Of a stretch of DNA of 64,000 nt, positions 28,955 to 40,500 are shown one piece after another. The notes under the pieces are model-generated. The model was not told the origin of the DNA and did not search any database. It was given only the letters and a program-made list of their open reading frames with translations. Source of the stretch: Pseudomonas sp. sp1636 (lineage in GTDB: Bacteria > Pseudomonadota > Gammaproteobacteria > Pseudomonadales > Pseudomonadaceae); assembly GCF_030376615.1 (NCBI RefSeq), contig NZ_JARRAB010000003.1:280312-344311 (forward strand), in the 5' to 3' direction. Made by a program: the position numbers and the translations under genes. The number at the start of each line of letters is the position of its first letter. Position 1 is the first letter of the stretch.

Positions 28955-30424
28955 TCAGCCTTCGAGTTTCTGCTTCAACAGTTGGTTCACCTGGCCGGGG
29001 TTGGCCTTGCCTTTGGAGGCTTTCATCGCCTGGCCGACGAAGAAGCCGAACATCTTGCCGCGCTTGGCTTCGTCGCTGGCACGGTACTGTTCGACCTGCT
29101 CGGCGTTGGCCGCCAGCACCTCGTCGAGCATGGCTTCGATGGCGCCGCTGTCGGTGACCTGCTTGAGGCCATGCAGCTCAATGATGCGATCAGCACTATT
29201 GAGGTCATCGCCTTGGATCTGGTCATCGCCACGAGCAATGAACTTGAAAACATCTTTGGCGAGTTTGCCGGAGATGGTGTTGTCCTGAATGCGCCGAATC
29301 ATGCCGCCCAGTTGTGCGGCGGAAACCGGCGACTGTCCGATCTCAATGCCCAGTTCATTGAGCAGGCTGGACAGCTCGCCCATCACCCAGTTGGCGGCCA
29401 GCTTGGCATCGCCACAGACGGCATTGACCGCCTCGAAGTAGTCGGCCAGTTCGCGACTGGCGGCCAGTACGTCGGCATCGTAGGCGGACAGGCCGAACTG
29501 CGCCTGGAAGCGCGCACGCTTCTGCACCGGCAGCTCCGGCAGGCTGGTGCGGATTTCATCGAGGAAGCTCTGCTCGATCACCACCGGCAACAGGTCGGGG
29601 CAGGGGAAGTAACGGTAGTCGTTGGCTTCCTCCTTGCTGCGCATGGAGCGGGTTTCGTCCTTGTTCGGGTCGTACAGGCGGGTTTCCTGCACCACCTTGC
29701 CGCCGTCTTCGATCAGTTCGATCTGCCGTTGCACTTCGTGGTTGATGGCTTTTTCGATAAAGCGGAAGGAGTTGACGTTCTTGATCTCGGCGCGGGTGCC
29801 GAACTCGGCCTGGCCCTTCGGGCGTACCGAGACGTTGCAGTCGCAGCGCAGCGAGCCTTCGGCCATGTTGCCGTCGCAGATGTCGAGGTAACGCACCAGG
29901 GCGTGGATGGCTTTGACATAGGCCACCGCTTCCTTGGCGCTGCGGATATCCGGTTCGGAGACGATCTCCAGCAGCGGCGTACCGGCACGGTTCAGGTCGA
30001 TGCCGCTCATGCCGTGGAAGTCTTCGTGCAGGCTCTTGCCGGCGTCTTCTTCCAGGTGCGCGCGGGTGATGCCGATGCGCTTGCTGCTGCCGTCTTCCAG
30101 GGTGATGTCGAGGAAGCCCTTGCCGACGATGGGATGATCCATCTGGCTGGTCTGGTAGCCCTTGGGCAGATCCGGATAGAAGTAGTTCTTACGGGCGAAG
30201 ACGTTGCTCGGCGCGATGTGCGCGTCGATCGCCAGGCCGAACTTGCAGGCCATGCGTACGGCTTCGGCGTTGAGTACCGGCAGGGTGCCGGGCATGCCGA
30301 GGTCGACCAGGCTGGCCTGGGTGTTGGGTTCGGCGCCGAAGGCGATGGCGCTGGCGGAAAAAATCTTCGATTGGGTGCTGAGCTGTGCGTGGATTTCCAG
30401 CCCGATCACGGTTTCCCATTGCAT
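28955..30424 (-). CDS. gatB: Aspartyl/glutamyl-tRNA amidotransferase subunit B
   Basis: GatB is the tRNA-binding kinase subunit of GatCAB, which converts Asp-tRNA-Asn or Glu-tRNA-Gln to the amides. The 489 residues start [22 protein letters not shown], with [19 protein letters not shown], the [17 protein letters not shown] motif, the [13 protein letters not shown] zinc-type cysteines, and a C-terminal YqeY-like domain. The 5' end lies beside a duplicated gatA/gatB junction (30380-30600). An RBS GAGGAAC precedes the ATG. Confidence 0.97.
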   Translation of the reverse strand: MQWETVIGLEIHAQLSTQSKIFSASAIAFGAEPNTQASLVDLGMPGTLPVLNAEAVRMACKFGLAIDAHIAPSNVFARKNYFYPDLPKGYQTSQMDHPIVGKGFLDITLEDGSSKRIGITRAHLEEDAGKSLHEDFHGMSGIDLNRAGTPLLEIVSEPDIRSAKEAVAYVKAIHALVRYLDICDGNMAEGSLRCDCNVSVRPKGQAEFGTRAEIKNVNSFRFIEKAINHEVQRQIELIEDGGKVVQETRLYDPNKDETRSMRSKEEANDYRYFPCPDLLPVVIEQSFLDEIRTSLPELPVQKRARFQAQFGLSAYDADVLAASRELADYFEAVNAVCGDAKLAANWVMGELSSLLNELGIEIGQSPVSAAQLGGMIRRIQDNTISGKLAKDVFKFIARGDDQIQGDDLNSADRIIELHGLKQVTDSGAIEAMLDEVLAANAEQVEQYRASDEAKRGKMFGFFVGQAMKASKGKANPGQVNQLLKQKLEG

Positions 30425-30600
30425 ATCAGTGTTCCTCAGAATCCGCTCAGGACTTGTTGATGCCAGTCAGTGACTTGCTGGCACTGAACTGGGCGTGGAT
30501 TTCCAGGCAGATCACGGTTCACGGTTTCCCATTGCATGTGAGTCGTCCTCAAAATCCGCTTGGCGCGCGAGTGTGCCAATCAGTGACCTGTTGATATTGG
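30380..30600. repeat. Tandem duplication of the gatA-end/gatB-start junction
   Basis: Two copies of a roughly 113-bp unit. Each contains a gatA-like tail (encoding QQVTDWH...SGF and TGA), a GAGGA ribosome-binding site, and the gatB start (ATGCAATGGGAAACCGTG). The outer copy joins true gatA to a relic start at 30537; the inner copy joins the relic end (stop 30436-30438) to the true gatB start at 30424. The ATG-to-ATG distance is 113 bp. The copies differ by point changes and a 7-bp ACCGTGA doubling. Confidence 0.8.
30436..30537 (-). pseudogene. Relic mini-ORF: gatB head fused to gatA tail
   Basis: A 33-codon frame starting MQWETV (as GatB) and ending [14 protein letters not shown] (as the GatA C-terminus [14 protein letters not shown]). 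A doubled ACCGTGA heptamer shifts the GatB head out of frame, and the shift lets the frame run into the GatA-like tail. It has a good ribosome-binding site (GAGGAC). It is probably a by-product of the junction duplication, but it may still be translated and would help couple gatA to gatB. Confidence 0.6.
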
Positions 30601-32000
30601 TGCGCCACGTTGAGCAGGCGTCCTTCCTGGAAATACGGTGCGAGCAGTTGCACCCCCACCGGCAAGCCGTCGACGAAGCCGGCGGGCATCGACAGGCCGG
30701 GAATGCCGGCGAGGTTGGCGGTGATGGTGTAGATGTCTTCCAGGTAGGCGGCGACCGGGTCGTGGTTCTTCTCGCCGAGTTTCCAGGCCAGGTTCGGCGT
30801 GGTCGGGCCGAGAATCACGTCCACTTCGTTGAAGGCACTGACGAAATCGTTCTTGATCAACCGACGGATCTTCTGCGCTTTCAGGTAATAGGCATCGTAG
30901 TAACCGGCCGACAGTGCGTAGGTGCCGACCATGATGCGCCGTTTCACTTCCGCACCGAAGCCTTCGCCGCGCGAGCGCTTGTACAGGTCTTCGAGGTTGA
31001 CCGGGTTTTCGCAGCGGTAGCCGAAGCGCACGCCGTCGAAGCGCGACAGGTTGGAGCTGGCTTCGGCCGGGGCGATCACGTAATAGGCGGGGATCGCGTG
31101 CTGCATATTTGGCAGGCTGATTTCTTTGATGGTGGCGCCGAGCTTTTTCAGCTCCTCGACCACGGTCAGCACCGCCTCGGCGATACGGCTGTCGAGGCCG
31201 GCACCGAAGTACTCCTTGGGCAGGCCGATGCGCAGGCCATTCAGCGGTTTGGCCAATGCCGCGAGGTAGTCATCGACCGGCTGGTCGACGCTGGTGGAAT
31301 CTTTCGGGTCGAAGCCGGCCATGGCCTGCAGCATCAGCGCGCAGTCTTCGGCAGTGCGCGCCAGCGGGCCGCCCTGGTCGAGGCTGGAGGCGTAGGCGAT
31401 CATGCCCCAGCGGGATACCCGCCCGTAGGTCGGCTTGATCCCGGTGAGGTTGGTCAGCGCCGCCGGCTGGCGGATCGAGCCGCCGGTGTCGGTGCCGGTG
31501 GCGGCCGGCAGCAGGCGTGCGGCGATCGCCGCGGCCGAGCCGCCGGAAGAGCCGCCGGGCACGTGTTCAAGGTTCCACGGGTTCTTCACCGGGCCGTAAT
31601 GGCTGGATTCGTTGGCCGAGCCCATGGCGAACTCGTCCATGTTCAGCTTGCCCAGGGTCACGCAGCCGGCGGCGGCGAGGTTTTCCACCACGGTGGCGTT
31701 GTACGGCGCCTTGAAGCCCTGGAGGATTTTCGAGCCGCAGCTGGTCAGCACATCTTGGGTGCAGAACAGATCCTTGTGGCCGATCGGCGCGCCGAGCAGG
31801 GCGCCGCTTTCGCCCTCGGCGCGGCGGGCGTCGGCGGCCTTGGCCTGCCCCAGGGCCAGCTCTTCGGTGACGCTGATGAAGCTGTTGAGCTGCGGGTCGA
31901 GTTGCGCAATGCGTTGCAGCAGGTCGCGGGTCAGCTCCTCGGCGGAGAATTGTTTGGCCGCCAGGGCGCGGGCGATTTCAGCCAGGGTCAGTCGATGCAT
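30549..32000 (-). CDS. gatA: Aspartyl/glutamyl-tRNA amidotransferase subunit A
   Basis: GatA is the amidase subunit that releases ammonia from glutamine. The 483 residues carry the amidase signature [33 protein letters not shown] with the Ser-cis-Ser-Lys triad (Lys in PIGHKDLF). I use the ATG at 32000, which overlaps the gatC stop (TGATG); a GTG one codon upstream is possible. The C-terminus ([14 protein letters not shown]) is the part duplicated downstream. Confidence 0.97.
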   Translation of the reverse strand: MHRLTLAEIARALAAKQFSAEELTRDLLQRIAQLDPQLNSFISVTEELALGQAKAADARRAEGESGALLGAPIGHKDLFCTQDVLTSCGSKILQGFKAPYNATVVENLAAAGCVTLGKLNMDEFAMGSANESSHYGPVKNPWNLEHVPGGSSGGSAAAIAARLLPAATGTDTGGSIRQPAALTNLTGIKPTYGRVSRWGMIAYASSLDQGGPLARTAEDCALMLQAMAGFDPKDSTSVDQPVDDYLAALAKPLNGLRIGLPKEYFGAGLDSRIAEAVLTVVEELKKLGATIKEISLPNMQHAIPAYYVIAPAEASSNLSRFDGVRFGYRCENPVNLEDLYKRSRGEGFGAEVKRRIMVGTYALSAGYYDAYYLKAQKIRRLIKNDFVSAFNEVDVILGPTTPNLAWKLGEKNHDPVAAYLEDIYTITANLAGIPGLSMPAGFVDGLPVGVQLLAPYFQEGRLLNVAHQYQQVTDWHTRAPSGF

Positions 32001-32287
32001 CACTCAATCACCTTGGGAACCAGGTACAGGCCGTTCTCGACGGCCGGGGCGATCGCCTGGTAGGCGTCGCGGTGGTTTTCTTCGGTCGCCAGGTCGGCGC
32101 GCAGGCGCTGGGTCGCTTCCAGGGGGTGCGCCAGCGGCTCGATCCCCGTGGTGTCGACCGCTTGCATCTGATCGATCAGGCCGAGAATGTTGTTGAGGGT
32201 CTCGGTGGTACGTGGAATTTCGCTTTCATTCAGGCCCAGTCGGGCCAGATGGGCGATTTTTTCCACCTCGGAGCGTTCAAGCGCCAT
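32000..32287 (-). CDS. gatC: Aspartyl/glutamyl-tRNA amidotransferase subunit C
   Basis: GatC is the small subunit that stabilises GatA and GatB. The 95 residues start [19 protein letters not shown] and contain the family [26 protein letters not shown]. The ATG ending at 32287 is preceded by GGAGAACC; a longer frame upstream lacks similarity. It is first in gatCAB, transcribed away from mreB. Confidence 0.96.
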   Translation of the reverse strand: MALERSEVEKIAHLARLGLNESEIPRTTETLNNILGLIDQMQAVDTTGIEPLAHPLEATQRLRADLATEENHRDAYQAIAPAVENGLYLVPKVIE

Positions 32288-32582
32288 TGAGGTTCTCCAG
32301 TAGAGGGCAGCCAATTGAAATGTGCGTGGGTCGCCATGCCTAACAGGCCGTGGAATAGCTACTGTGCTCGGCTATGCGGCATTGAAGTTAGCCTCAAAAC
32401 GCCCATGTACAACTCGTCCACTGCGCTTTTTCGGCTGACTTCAGCTGGTCTGGCCGTCGCGCGCAACATTTTTCAACGGTCTGCCGAGTTGGGCAGGGAA
32501 CGGATTCTATGAGCGGGTGGTCAAAGGCCGCGATGATGGGCTGTAAAGCCCCGAAAAACAGGCAATCTAACATATTGGCGCC

Positions 32583-32611
32583 TTGCTCAAAATCCCTGTC
32601 GTTGTTAGAGT
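32583..32611 (+). promoter_or_regulatory. Candidate sigma-70 promoter for mreB
   Basis: TTGCTC (32583-32588) and TAGAGT (32606-32611) are spaced by 17 bp. The start would fall near 32618, giving an mreB leader of about 139 nt that contains all three 37-bp repeats. The -35 match is weak (3 of 6). Confidence 0.4.
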
Positions 32612-32623
32612 TTGCCGCACTTT

Positions 32624-32734
32624 TTACCTGCGTGTTACTCGCGCTTGCTTTATGCATGCATTACCTGCGCGTTACTCGCGCGTGCTTTATGCACACATTA
32701 CCTGCGCGTTACCCGCGCGTTGCTTTTACCCACG
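32624..32734. repeat. 37-bp tandem repeat, three copies, upstream of mreB
   Basis: Units start at 32624, 32661 and 32698, each with TTACCTGCG. Units 1 and 2 differ at four positions; unit 3 diverges at its end. Each unit also contains an internal 11-bp near-repeat (TTACCTGCGCG/TTACTCGCGCG). The array ends 22 bp before the mreB ATG, so it is in the leader or between promoter and gene. Confidence 0.85.
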
Positions 32735-32744
32735 CGTTGCCTAG

Positions 32745-33794
<1,050 letters not shown>

Positions 33795-33814
33795 CCCATC
33801 GGCTCCAAGCCTCG

Positions 33815-33851
33815 AGCTGCAAGCCGGGTTTTCACTCGCTTGCAGCTTTTT
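33815..33851 (+). terminator. Intrinsic terminator/attenuator between mreB and mreC
   Basis: Stem AGCTGCAAG (33815-33823) pairs perfectly with CTTGCAGCT (33839-33847), followed by T5. It lies inside the mre operon, 20 bp after mreB and 28 bp before mreC, and could set a high MreB to MreC ratio. Confidence 0.8.
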
Positions 33852-33879
33852 GTTTGCCAGACGTTGCGAGGAGCTCGCC

Positions 33880-34866
33880 ATAAAGCCGCTATTTGCCAAA
33901 GGTCCTTCGCTCGGTGTGCGCCTGCTGGTGTTCACTGTGCTATCGGCTGCGCTGATGCTGGTGGATGCGCGACTCACCGTGTTGCAGCCGCTGCGCAGCC
34001 AGCTGGGGCTGATTGTCGAACCGGTCTACTGGCTCGGCCGTTTGCCGGTGACCCTGTGGGACAGCGCCACCCAGGGGCTCAGCTCGCGCAGCGAGCTGAC
34101 CGCCGAGAATGAGAAGCTCAAGGCCGAAAGCCTGATGCTGCAGCGGCGCCTGCAGAAGCTGGCGGCACTGACCGAGCAGAACGTGCGCTTGCGCGAGCTG
34201 CTCAATTCCTCGGCACTGGTCGATGACGATGTGCTGGCCACCGAGCTGATCGGCATCGACCCCAATCCCTTTACCCACCGCATCCTGATCGACAAGGGCG
34301 CCAAAGATGGCGTGTTGCTCGGTCAGCCGGTGCTCGATGCGCGCGGCCTGATGGGCCAGGTGGTCGAGGTGATGCCCTATACCTCGCGGGTGCTGTTGCT
34401 CACCGACACCACCCACAGCATTCCGGTGCAGGTCAACCGCAACGGCCTGCGCGCCATCGCTAGCGGCACCGGCAACCCGGAACGTCTGGAGTTGCGTCAT
34501 GTGGCCGATACCGCGGACGTCAAGGAAGGCGACCTGCTGCTCAGCTCCGGGCTGGGCCAGCGTTTTCCCGCGGGCTACCCGGTGGCCGTCGTCACCGAGG
34601 TGATTCACGACTCCGGCCAGCCGTTTGCGATTGTCCGCGCCATGCCGACCGCCAACCTGAATCGCAGCCGCTACATGCTGCTGGTGTTCACCGACCCGCG
34701 TACCCCCGAGCAGCGCGCCAGCGATTCGGCCGAGGCGCAGGAGGCGGCGGATCGTCAGGCCCGCGAGCAAGCGGCTGGTGCGTCGCCACTGGCCCCTGCA
34801 ACCTCTGCTGCCGCGAGTGATGCGCCAGTTACTTCCCCTTCCCCTGCAGCGGAACCTCGCCAATGA
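33880..34866 (+). CDS. mreC: Rod-shape-determining protein MreC (probable AUA start)
   Basis: MreC is the bitopic periplasmic scaffold that links MreB to the elongasome. The expected N-terminus (x-KPLFAKGPSLGVRLLV) is preserved, but its first codon is ATA at 33880. A GAGGAG ribosome-binding site lies exactly 6 nt upstream. The only other in-frame upstream start is TTG at 33850, which lies in the terminator T-tract with no ribosome-binding site. From 33880 the protein has 328 residues: a membrane helix (about 8-28), a coiled coil (about 70-110), the beta-domain core, and a Pro/Ala-rich tail. mreD overlaps by ATGA. Confidence 0.9.
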   Translation: MKPLFAKGPSLGVRLLVFTVLSAALMLVDARLTVLQPLRSQLGLIVEPVYWLGRLPVTLWDSATQGLSSRSELTAENEKLKAESLMLQRRLQKLAALTEQNVRLRELLNSSALVDDDVLATELIGIDPNPFTHRILIDKGAKDGVLLGQPVLDARGLMGQVVEVMPYTSRVLLLTDTTHSIPVQVNRNGLRAIASGTGNPERLELRHVADTADVKEGDLLLSSGLGQRFPAGYPVAVVTEVIHDSGQPFAIVRAMPTANLNRSRYMLLVFTDPRTPEQRASDSAEAQEAADRQAREQAAGASPLAPATSAAASDAPVTSPSPAAEPRQ

Positions 34867-35351
34867 TCGCTCTGCGTGCGCGCAACGTCTGGGTGATCTG
34901 GCTCAGCCTGGCCCTGGCCCTATTACTCAGCGTGGCTACCTTGCCCAAGTTCATGGAGGTCGGCCGGCCACTGTGGTTGGCGTTGTTCCTGACCTACTGG
35001 GTGCTGGCCTTGCCCCATCGGGTGGGCATGGCCAGCGCCTGGTGCGTCGGTTTGCTGGCCGATGTGCTGAACGGTACGCTGCTGGGGCAGAATGCCCTGA
35101 TCCTGACCCTGGTGACCTTCCTGGTGCTGAACCTGCAGCAGCGCTTGCGCATGTTCCCCATGTGGCAGCAGAGCATGGTGCTGTTGGTGGTGTTCGGTCT
35201 GGCTCAACTGGTTCAGCTGTGGCTCAATGCCTTGACCGGTAGCCGTCCGCCGACCCTGGCATTCGTTTTGCCGGCACTGGTCAGCGCACTGCTGTGGCCG
35301 TGGGTCTGTGTCATCCTGCGTGGTGTGCACAAACGCCTCAGCGTCAATTGA
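34863..35351 (+). CDS. mreD: Rod-shape-determining membrane protein MreD
   Basis: MreD is the polytopic membrane partner of MreC. The 162 residues form about five membrane segments, with the family [21 protein letters not shown] in the middle. The ATG overlaps the mreC stop (ATGA), so translation is coupled. maf follows 41 bp downstream. Confidence 0.95.
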   Translation: MIALRARNVWVIWLSLALALLLSVATLPKFMEVGRPLWLALFLTYWVLALPHRVGMASAWCVGLLADVLNGTLLGQNALILTLVTFLVLNLQQRLRMFPMWQQSMVLLVVFGLAQLVQLWLNALTGSRPPTLAFVLPALVSALLWPWVCVILRGVHKRLSVN

Positions 35352-35392
35352 GCGGGGCTGGCCCTGCACGAACTCGACAGGGAGACGTCTGC

Positions 35393-36013
35393 ATGAGCAC
35401 GCTTTATCTGGCCTCCGGGTCGCCGCGCCGGAGCGAGCTACTGACTCAGATCGGCGTGCCCTTCATCACGCAAAGCGTCCCCGTCGATGAAAATCCATTG
35501 CCAGAAGAGTCTCCCTGCGCCTATGTAGAGCGTCTGGCCCGTGCCAAAGCGCAGGCTGGCCTGGCCGCCTTGGCGGATCGGCGGGATGCGGTGGTGCTCG
35601 GCGCCGATACCGCGGTGATTCTCGATGGGCGCATTCTCGGCAAGCCGCTGGATCGCGACGAGGCGCTGGCCACCCTGAGCGCGTTGTCCGGTCGCGAGCA
35701 TCAGGTGTTGACGGCGGTGGCCCTGGCGTCGAGCGTGAAAATATCCGCGCGGGTGGTCAGCAGCCGGGTCAGCTTCCGCCTGTTGAGCCGTGACGAGATC
35801 GAGGCCTATTGGGCCACTGGCGAGCCCCGGGACAAGGCGGGCAGTTATGCTATTCAAGGGTTGGCGGCAGTGTTCGTCAGCCAGTTGCAGGGCAGTTATT
35901 CGGCAGTGGTGGGCTTGCCCCTGTGCGAAACCGCCGAGTTGCTCACCGAGTTTGCTATTCCGTGCTGGCAGCCGTTGCCAGTCCACAGTCAAGAGGGTGC
36001 CGGCCGCGGGTGA
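35393..36013 (+). CDS. maf: Maf-family nucleoside triphosphate pyrophosphatase (YhdE type)
   Basis: Maf proteins of the YhdE group hydrolyse dTTP, UTP and modified pyrimidine nucleotides. The 206-residue protein starts [21 protein letters not shown], with the SGSPRR phosphate loop, [18 protein letters not shown], and [14 protein letters not shown] use the ATG at 35393 after a GGAGAC site; the frame upstream crosses mreD. It sits between mreD and rng in the conserved order. Confidence 0.95.
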   Translation: MSTLYLASGSPRRSELLTQIGVPFITQSVPVDENPLPEESPCAYVERLARAKAQAGLAALADRRDAVVLGADTAVILDGRILGKPLDRDEALATLSALSGREHQVLTAVALASSVKISARVVSSRVSFRLLSRDEIEAYWATGEPRDKAGSYAIQGLAAVFVSQLQGSYSAVVGLPLCETAELLTEFAIPCWQPLPVHSQEGAGRG

Positions 36014-36078
36014 GTGGAGGCTTTCGCTGAAGGCTTGTGTTCCCCGGCTTGCCGCTTCGTCGGACCAGAGATAGACCC

Positions 36079-37536
36079 ATGAGTGAAGAGATTCTGATCA
36101 ATATCACGCCGATGGAATCGCGCGTGGCGGTGGTGGAAAACGGCGTATTGCAAGAGGTGCATGTCGAGCGCACGCAGAAGCGCGGGATCGTCGGCAACAT
36201 CTACAAGGGCAAGGTGGTGCGGGTGCTGCCGGGCATGCAGGCGGCGTTTGTCGACATCGGCCTGGATCGCGCCGCCTTTATCCATGCCTCGGAAATTTCC
36301 AGTCGCGAAGGCAGCGCGGTGGAAAGCATCAGCGCCCTGGTGCACGAAGGCCAGGCCCTGGTGGTGCAGGTGACCAAGGATCCGATCGGCAGCAAGGGCG
36401 CACGCCTGACCACCCAGCTGTCGATCCCCTCGCGCTACCTGGTGTACATGCCGCGCACCAGCCATGTCGGCATCTCCTTGAAGATCGAGGACGAAGCCGA
36501 GCGCGAACGGCTCAAGCAAGTGGTGGCCGATTGCGTCGCGGCCGAAGGCATCGCCGAGGCCGGCGGCTTTATCCTGCGCACCGCCGCCGACGGCGTGGGC
36601 GCCGACGAGATCCTGGTCGATATCCGCTACCTGCGCCGCCTATGGGATCAGATCGCGGCGCAGAAGCAGAGTGCGCCGGCGCCTTCGGTGATCTACGAAG
36701 ACCTCAGCCTGGCCCTGCGTACCCTGCGCGACCTGGTCAGCCTGCGTACCGAGAAGATCCGCATCGACTCGCGGGAAACCTTTCAGAAAATCACCCAGTT
36801 CGTCGCCGAACTGATGCCGGAAATCGCCGATCGTCTGGAACACTACCCGGGCGAACGGCCGATTTTCGACCTGTACGGCGTCGAAGACGAGATCCAGCGG
36901 GCACTGGAGCGCAAGGTGTCGTTGAAGTCCGGCGGTTACCTGATCATCGACCCGGCCGAGGCGATGAGCACCATCGACGTCAATACCGGTGCCTTCGTCG
37001 GTCACCGCACCCTCGAAGAAACCATCTTCAAGACCAACCTCGAAGCGGCCACCGCCATCGCCCGTCAGCTGCGCCTGCGCAACCTCGGCGGCATCATCAT
37101 CATCGATTTCATCGACATGGAAGACGAAGAGCACCAGCGCCAGGTGTTGCGGACCCTGGAGAAACAGCTGGAGCGCGATCACGCCAAGACTAATATCATC
37201 GGCATCACCGAACTGGGCCTGGTGCAGATGACCCGCAAGCGCACCCGCGAGAGCCTCGAGCAGATACTCTGCGAACCCTGCAGCTGCTGCGATGGGCGCG
37301 GTAAGCTGAAGACCCCGGAAACCACCTGCTACGAGATCTTTCGCGAGATCCTGCGCGAGGCTCGGGCCTACCAGGCCGAGGGCTATCGGGTGCTGGCCAA
37401 CCAGAAGGTGGTGGATCGCCTGCTCGACGAAGAGTCGGGCAATGTCGCCGACCTGGAAGCCTTTATCGGCCGCACCATCAAGTTTCAGGTCGAGACGATT
37501 TACTCCCAGGAGCAATACGATGTGGTGCTGCTGTGA
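36079..37536 (+). CDS. rng: Ribonuclease G
   Basis: RNase G is the RNase E paralogue that matures the 16S rRNA 5' end and cuts some mRNAs. Its 485 residues show an N-terminal S1 domain (IYKGKVVRVLPGMQAAFVD), a 5' sensor, the DNase I-like catalytic core with the metal aspartates (IDVNTGAF and IIIDFIDM), the zinc-link cysteines (CEPCSCCDGRGK), and a small C-terminal domain. The ATG at 36079 is used. It is followed by yhdP. Confidence 0.97.
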   Translation: MSEEILINITPMESRVAVVENGVLQEVHVERTQKRGIVGNIYKGKVVRVLPGMQAAFVDIGLDRAAFIHASEISSREGSAVESISALVHEGQALVVQVTKDPIGSKGARLTTQLSIPSRYLVYMPRTSHVGISLKIEDEAERERLKQVVADCVAAEGIAEAGGFILRTAADGVGADEILVDIRYLRRLWDQIAAQKQSAPAPSVIYEDLSLALRTLRDLVSLRTEKIRIDSRETFQKITQFVAELMPEIADRLEHYPGERPIFDLYGVEDEIQRALERKVSLKSGGYLIIDPAEAMSTIDVNTGAFVGHRTLEETIFKTNLEAATAIARQLRLRNLGGIIIIDFIDMEDEEHQRQVLRTLEKQLERDHAKTNIIGITELGLVQMTRKRTRESLEQILCEPCSCCDGRGKLKTPETTCYEIFREILREARAYQAEGYRVLANQKVVDRLLDEESGNVADLEAFIGRTIKFQVETIYSQEQYDVVLL

Positions 37537-37567
37537 ATCCGTCGGCCGTGTTCAAGGTATGAACTGA

Positions 37568-40500
37568 ATGGCGTTTCTGGCTCGCTGGTCGGTGGTGGCG
37601 TTGCGCTTGGGGCTGGGCTTGTGCGCGCTGGGCCTGGTGCTGGCGGCGCTGTATGTCAGCCTCGGCCGCGAGCTGGTGCCGTGGGTCGCCGAGTATCGTC
37701 TGGATGCCGAAGACCGGGCCAGCGCGGCGCTCGGCATGCCGTTGCGCATCGGTCGGCTGGAAGGGCGCTGGCAGGGCTTCGCGCCACTGTTGATCGCCCA
37801 TGACGTGCAACTGGGCGAAGGTGCCAGCGCGCTGCGTCTGGATCAGGTGCGGTTGGTGCCGGACGTGCTGGCCAGCTTGTCCGCGCGCGAACCCCGGCTG
37901 GCCAAGCTGGAGCTGGATGGCTTGCAGTTCGGCCTGCAGCAGGACGAGCAGGGCGCCTGGGTCTTGAAGGGGCTGCCGCAGCGCAGTGCGCCTGCAGCCT
38001 TGGATGTCGCGCAGGTATTGCAGCAGTTGCAAGCGGTGAACCGTCTGTCGCTGCTTAACAGTCAGGTGACCCTGGAGGCCCGTGAGCGGCCGGCCGTGAC
38101 CCTGACCTACGTCAACCTGACCCTGCGCAATGGCGCCAGTCGCCAGCGTCTGGATGCGCGCCTGCTGCTCCCCGATGGCCAGCCCGTGGCGCTGCAAGTG
38201 CGCACCCGCATGCAGGCCGAGCGCTGGCGCGAGGTGCGGGCCGACTTGTACCTGAGCCTGCCGCAAAGCGATTGGGCGCGCTGGCTGCCGCCGAGCGTGA
38301 CGCGCGAGTGGCGCCTCGAGCAGTTGCAGGCCGGCGGCGAGCTCTGGCTAGCCTGGGCGGACGGCGCCTTGCAGCGTGCGGTCAGTCGCCTGCATGCGCC
38401 GCAAGTGGTGGGTGCCTACCGCGAGCGTGAGGCGGTGCAGGTGCAGAACCTCGCCCTCAATGCCTATTTCGAGCGCACCGAGCAGGGCTTCGAACTGCGC
38501 CTGGACGATCTGGCGCTGAGTCAGGGCGAGACCCGCTGGGGCGAGGTGCAGCTGGGTATCCGTCATCGTCAGGACAGTCGCGAAGCCGAAGAGCAGTGGT
38601 CGCTCGGCGCCGACCACCTCGATCTGGCGCCGTTGCTGCCGCTGGTCAAGGCCCTGGCGCCCTTGCCGGACAAGAGCCTGGCACTGCTCGAAAGCCTGCA
38701 ACCGCAGGGTGCCTTGCGCAACCTCCAGTTGGATTACCGGCCCCGGGCTGCGGGCGACCAGCGTCTGCAGTTCGCCGCCAATCTCGAGCGCATCGGCTTT
38801 GCCGCCTACCTGGCCTCACCCGCGGCAGAAAATATCAGCGGCAGCCTGACCGGTGACCTGGGCCAGGGCGAGCTGCGTTTGGCCAGCGAGAATTTCTCCC
38901 TGCACCTGGCCACCTTGTTTCCCAAACCCTGGCGCTATAGTCAGGCCAATGCCCGGCTGACCTGGCGCCTGGATGAGCAGGCCTTCACCCTGCGCAGCCC
39001 CTATCTGCAGGTGGTCGGCGACGAGGGGCCGGTTGCCGGCGACTTCCTGATCCGCCTGATGTTCGATGCCGCGGCCGAGGACTACATGGATCTGCGCGTC
39101 GGGCTGCGCAACGGCGATGCGCGTTATACCGAGAAATACCTGCCGACCCGCGCGCCAGGGTTTAGCGCGGAACTGGCTGACTGGCTGAAAACCGCGATTC
39201 GCGGCGGCAAAGTCAACGAAGGCTATTTTCAATATCAGGGTTCGCTGAACAAGGGCGCCGCCGATGCGGCGCGCAGCCTCAGCCTGTTCTTCGCCGTGGA
39301 GGACGCGGAACTGGCCTACCAGCCGGGTTGGCCGGCACTGCGCGCGGCGCGTGGCGATGTGTTTATCGAAGACAGCGGGGTGCGGGTGCGGGTGGTCGAG
39401 GGGCGCATACTCGACAGCCGAGTGCGCAACGCCGCGGCGGACATTGCCCACGTCGCGCCGGAGCAGGTTCCGCGGCTGCTGCTGAATAGCGAGCTGGAGA
39501 GCAGCGTCGTCGATGCCCTGAAGATTCTCCAGGAGGCGCCCATGGGCACGGCCGAGACGTTCGCCGGCTGGCAGGGCGAGGGGCCGCTATCGGGCAAGCT
39601 CAAGCTCGATCTGCCGCTGCGCAAGGGGCAGCCGGCGGACGTGATAGTCGACTTCGCCACCGCAGGTGCCCGGCTCAAGCTGAGTAATCCCGAGCTGGAA
39701 CTCAGCCAACTGCAGGGGGCTTTTCGCTACAACACGGCCAGCGGCTTGAGTGCCCCGGATATCCGCGCCCAGGCACTCGGCCATGCGCTACGGGGCAAGG
39801 CCATGGCGGAAGGTGTCCGCGGCCGTGCTCGTACGCGCATCGAAGCCCTCGGCCAGGTGCCATTGGATCGTTTGACTGCCTGGCTGGGCGTGACCGCACC
39901 GCTGCCTCTGAGCGGTACCTTGCCCTATCGCCTGCGTCTGAATCTGGACGGTGCCGACAGCCAGCTGCGCGTGGACTCCAATCTCCGGGGGCTGACGGTC
40001 GCGCTGCCGGCGCCATTTGGCAAAAGCGCCAGCGAGGAAAGCTATGCCGATTGGCGTATGACCTTGAGTGGCGACGAGCGGCGCTATTGGCTGGATTATG
40101 CCGCACTGGCGAGCCTGGCCTTCGCCGCGCCGCCCGGGCGGTTTGCCGAGGGCCGTGGCGAGCTGCGCCTGGGCGACGGCCCGGCGCTGTTGCCGGCAGC
40201 CAAGGGTGTGCGGCTGCGCGGGCAAGTCAGCGAGCTGGATTGGTCGACCTGGCAGGCGGCGCTGAAACCCTATGCCCGTGTGGCGCCCGACGATGCGCAG
40301 CAGTTGTTCAAGGACGCGCAGCTGCGCATCGGCCGCTTCAGCGGTTTTGGCAGCACGCTCGACAACCTCGCGATACAGCTCAAGCGTGCGCCTGCGGTCT
40401 GGTTGCTGAGCCTGGATAGCCCGTTGTTGAAAGGTCGGGTCGACTTGCCGGATGCCGATGCGGCGCCAATCGCCGTCAATCTGGCGTACCTGCGTTTGCC

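Noticed and set aside
32394..32657. Short open frames in the gatC-mreB gap
   Set aside because: No conserved motif, low coding signal, and partial overlap with the 37-bp tandem repeats.
32624..32734. 37-bp repeats as a CRISPR array
   Set aside because: The units are directly adjacent with no unique spacers and no cas genes; this is a simple tandem repeat.
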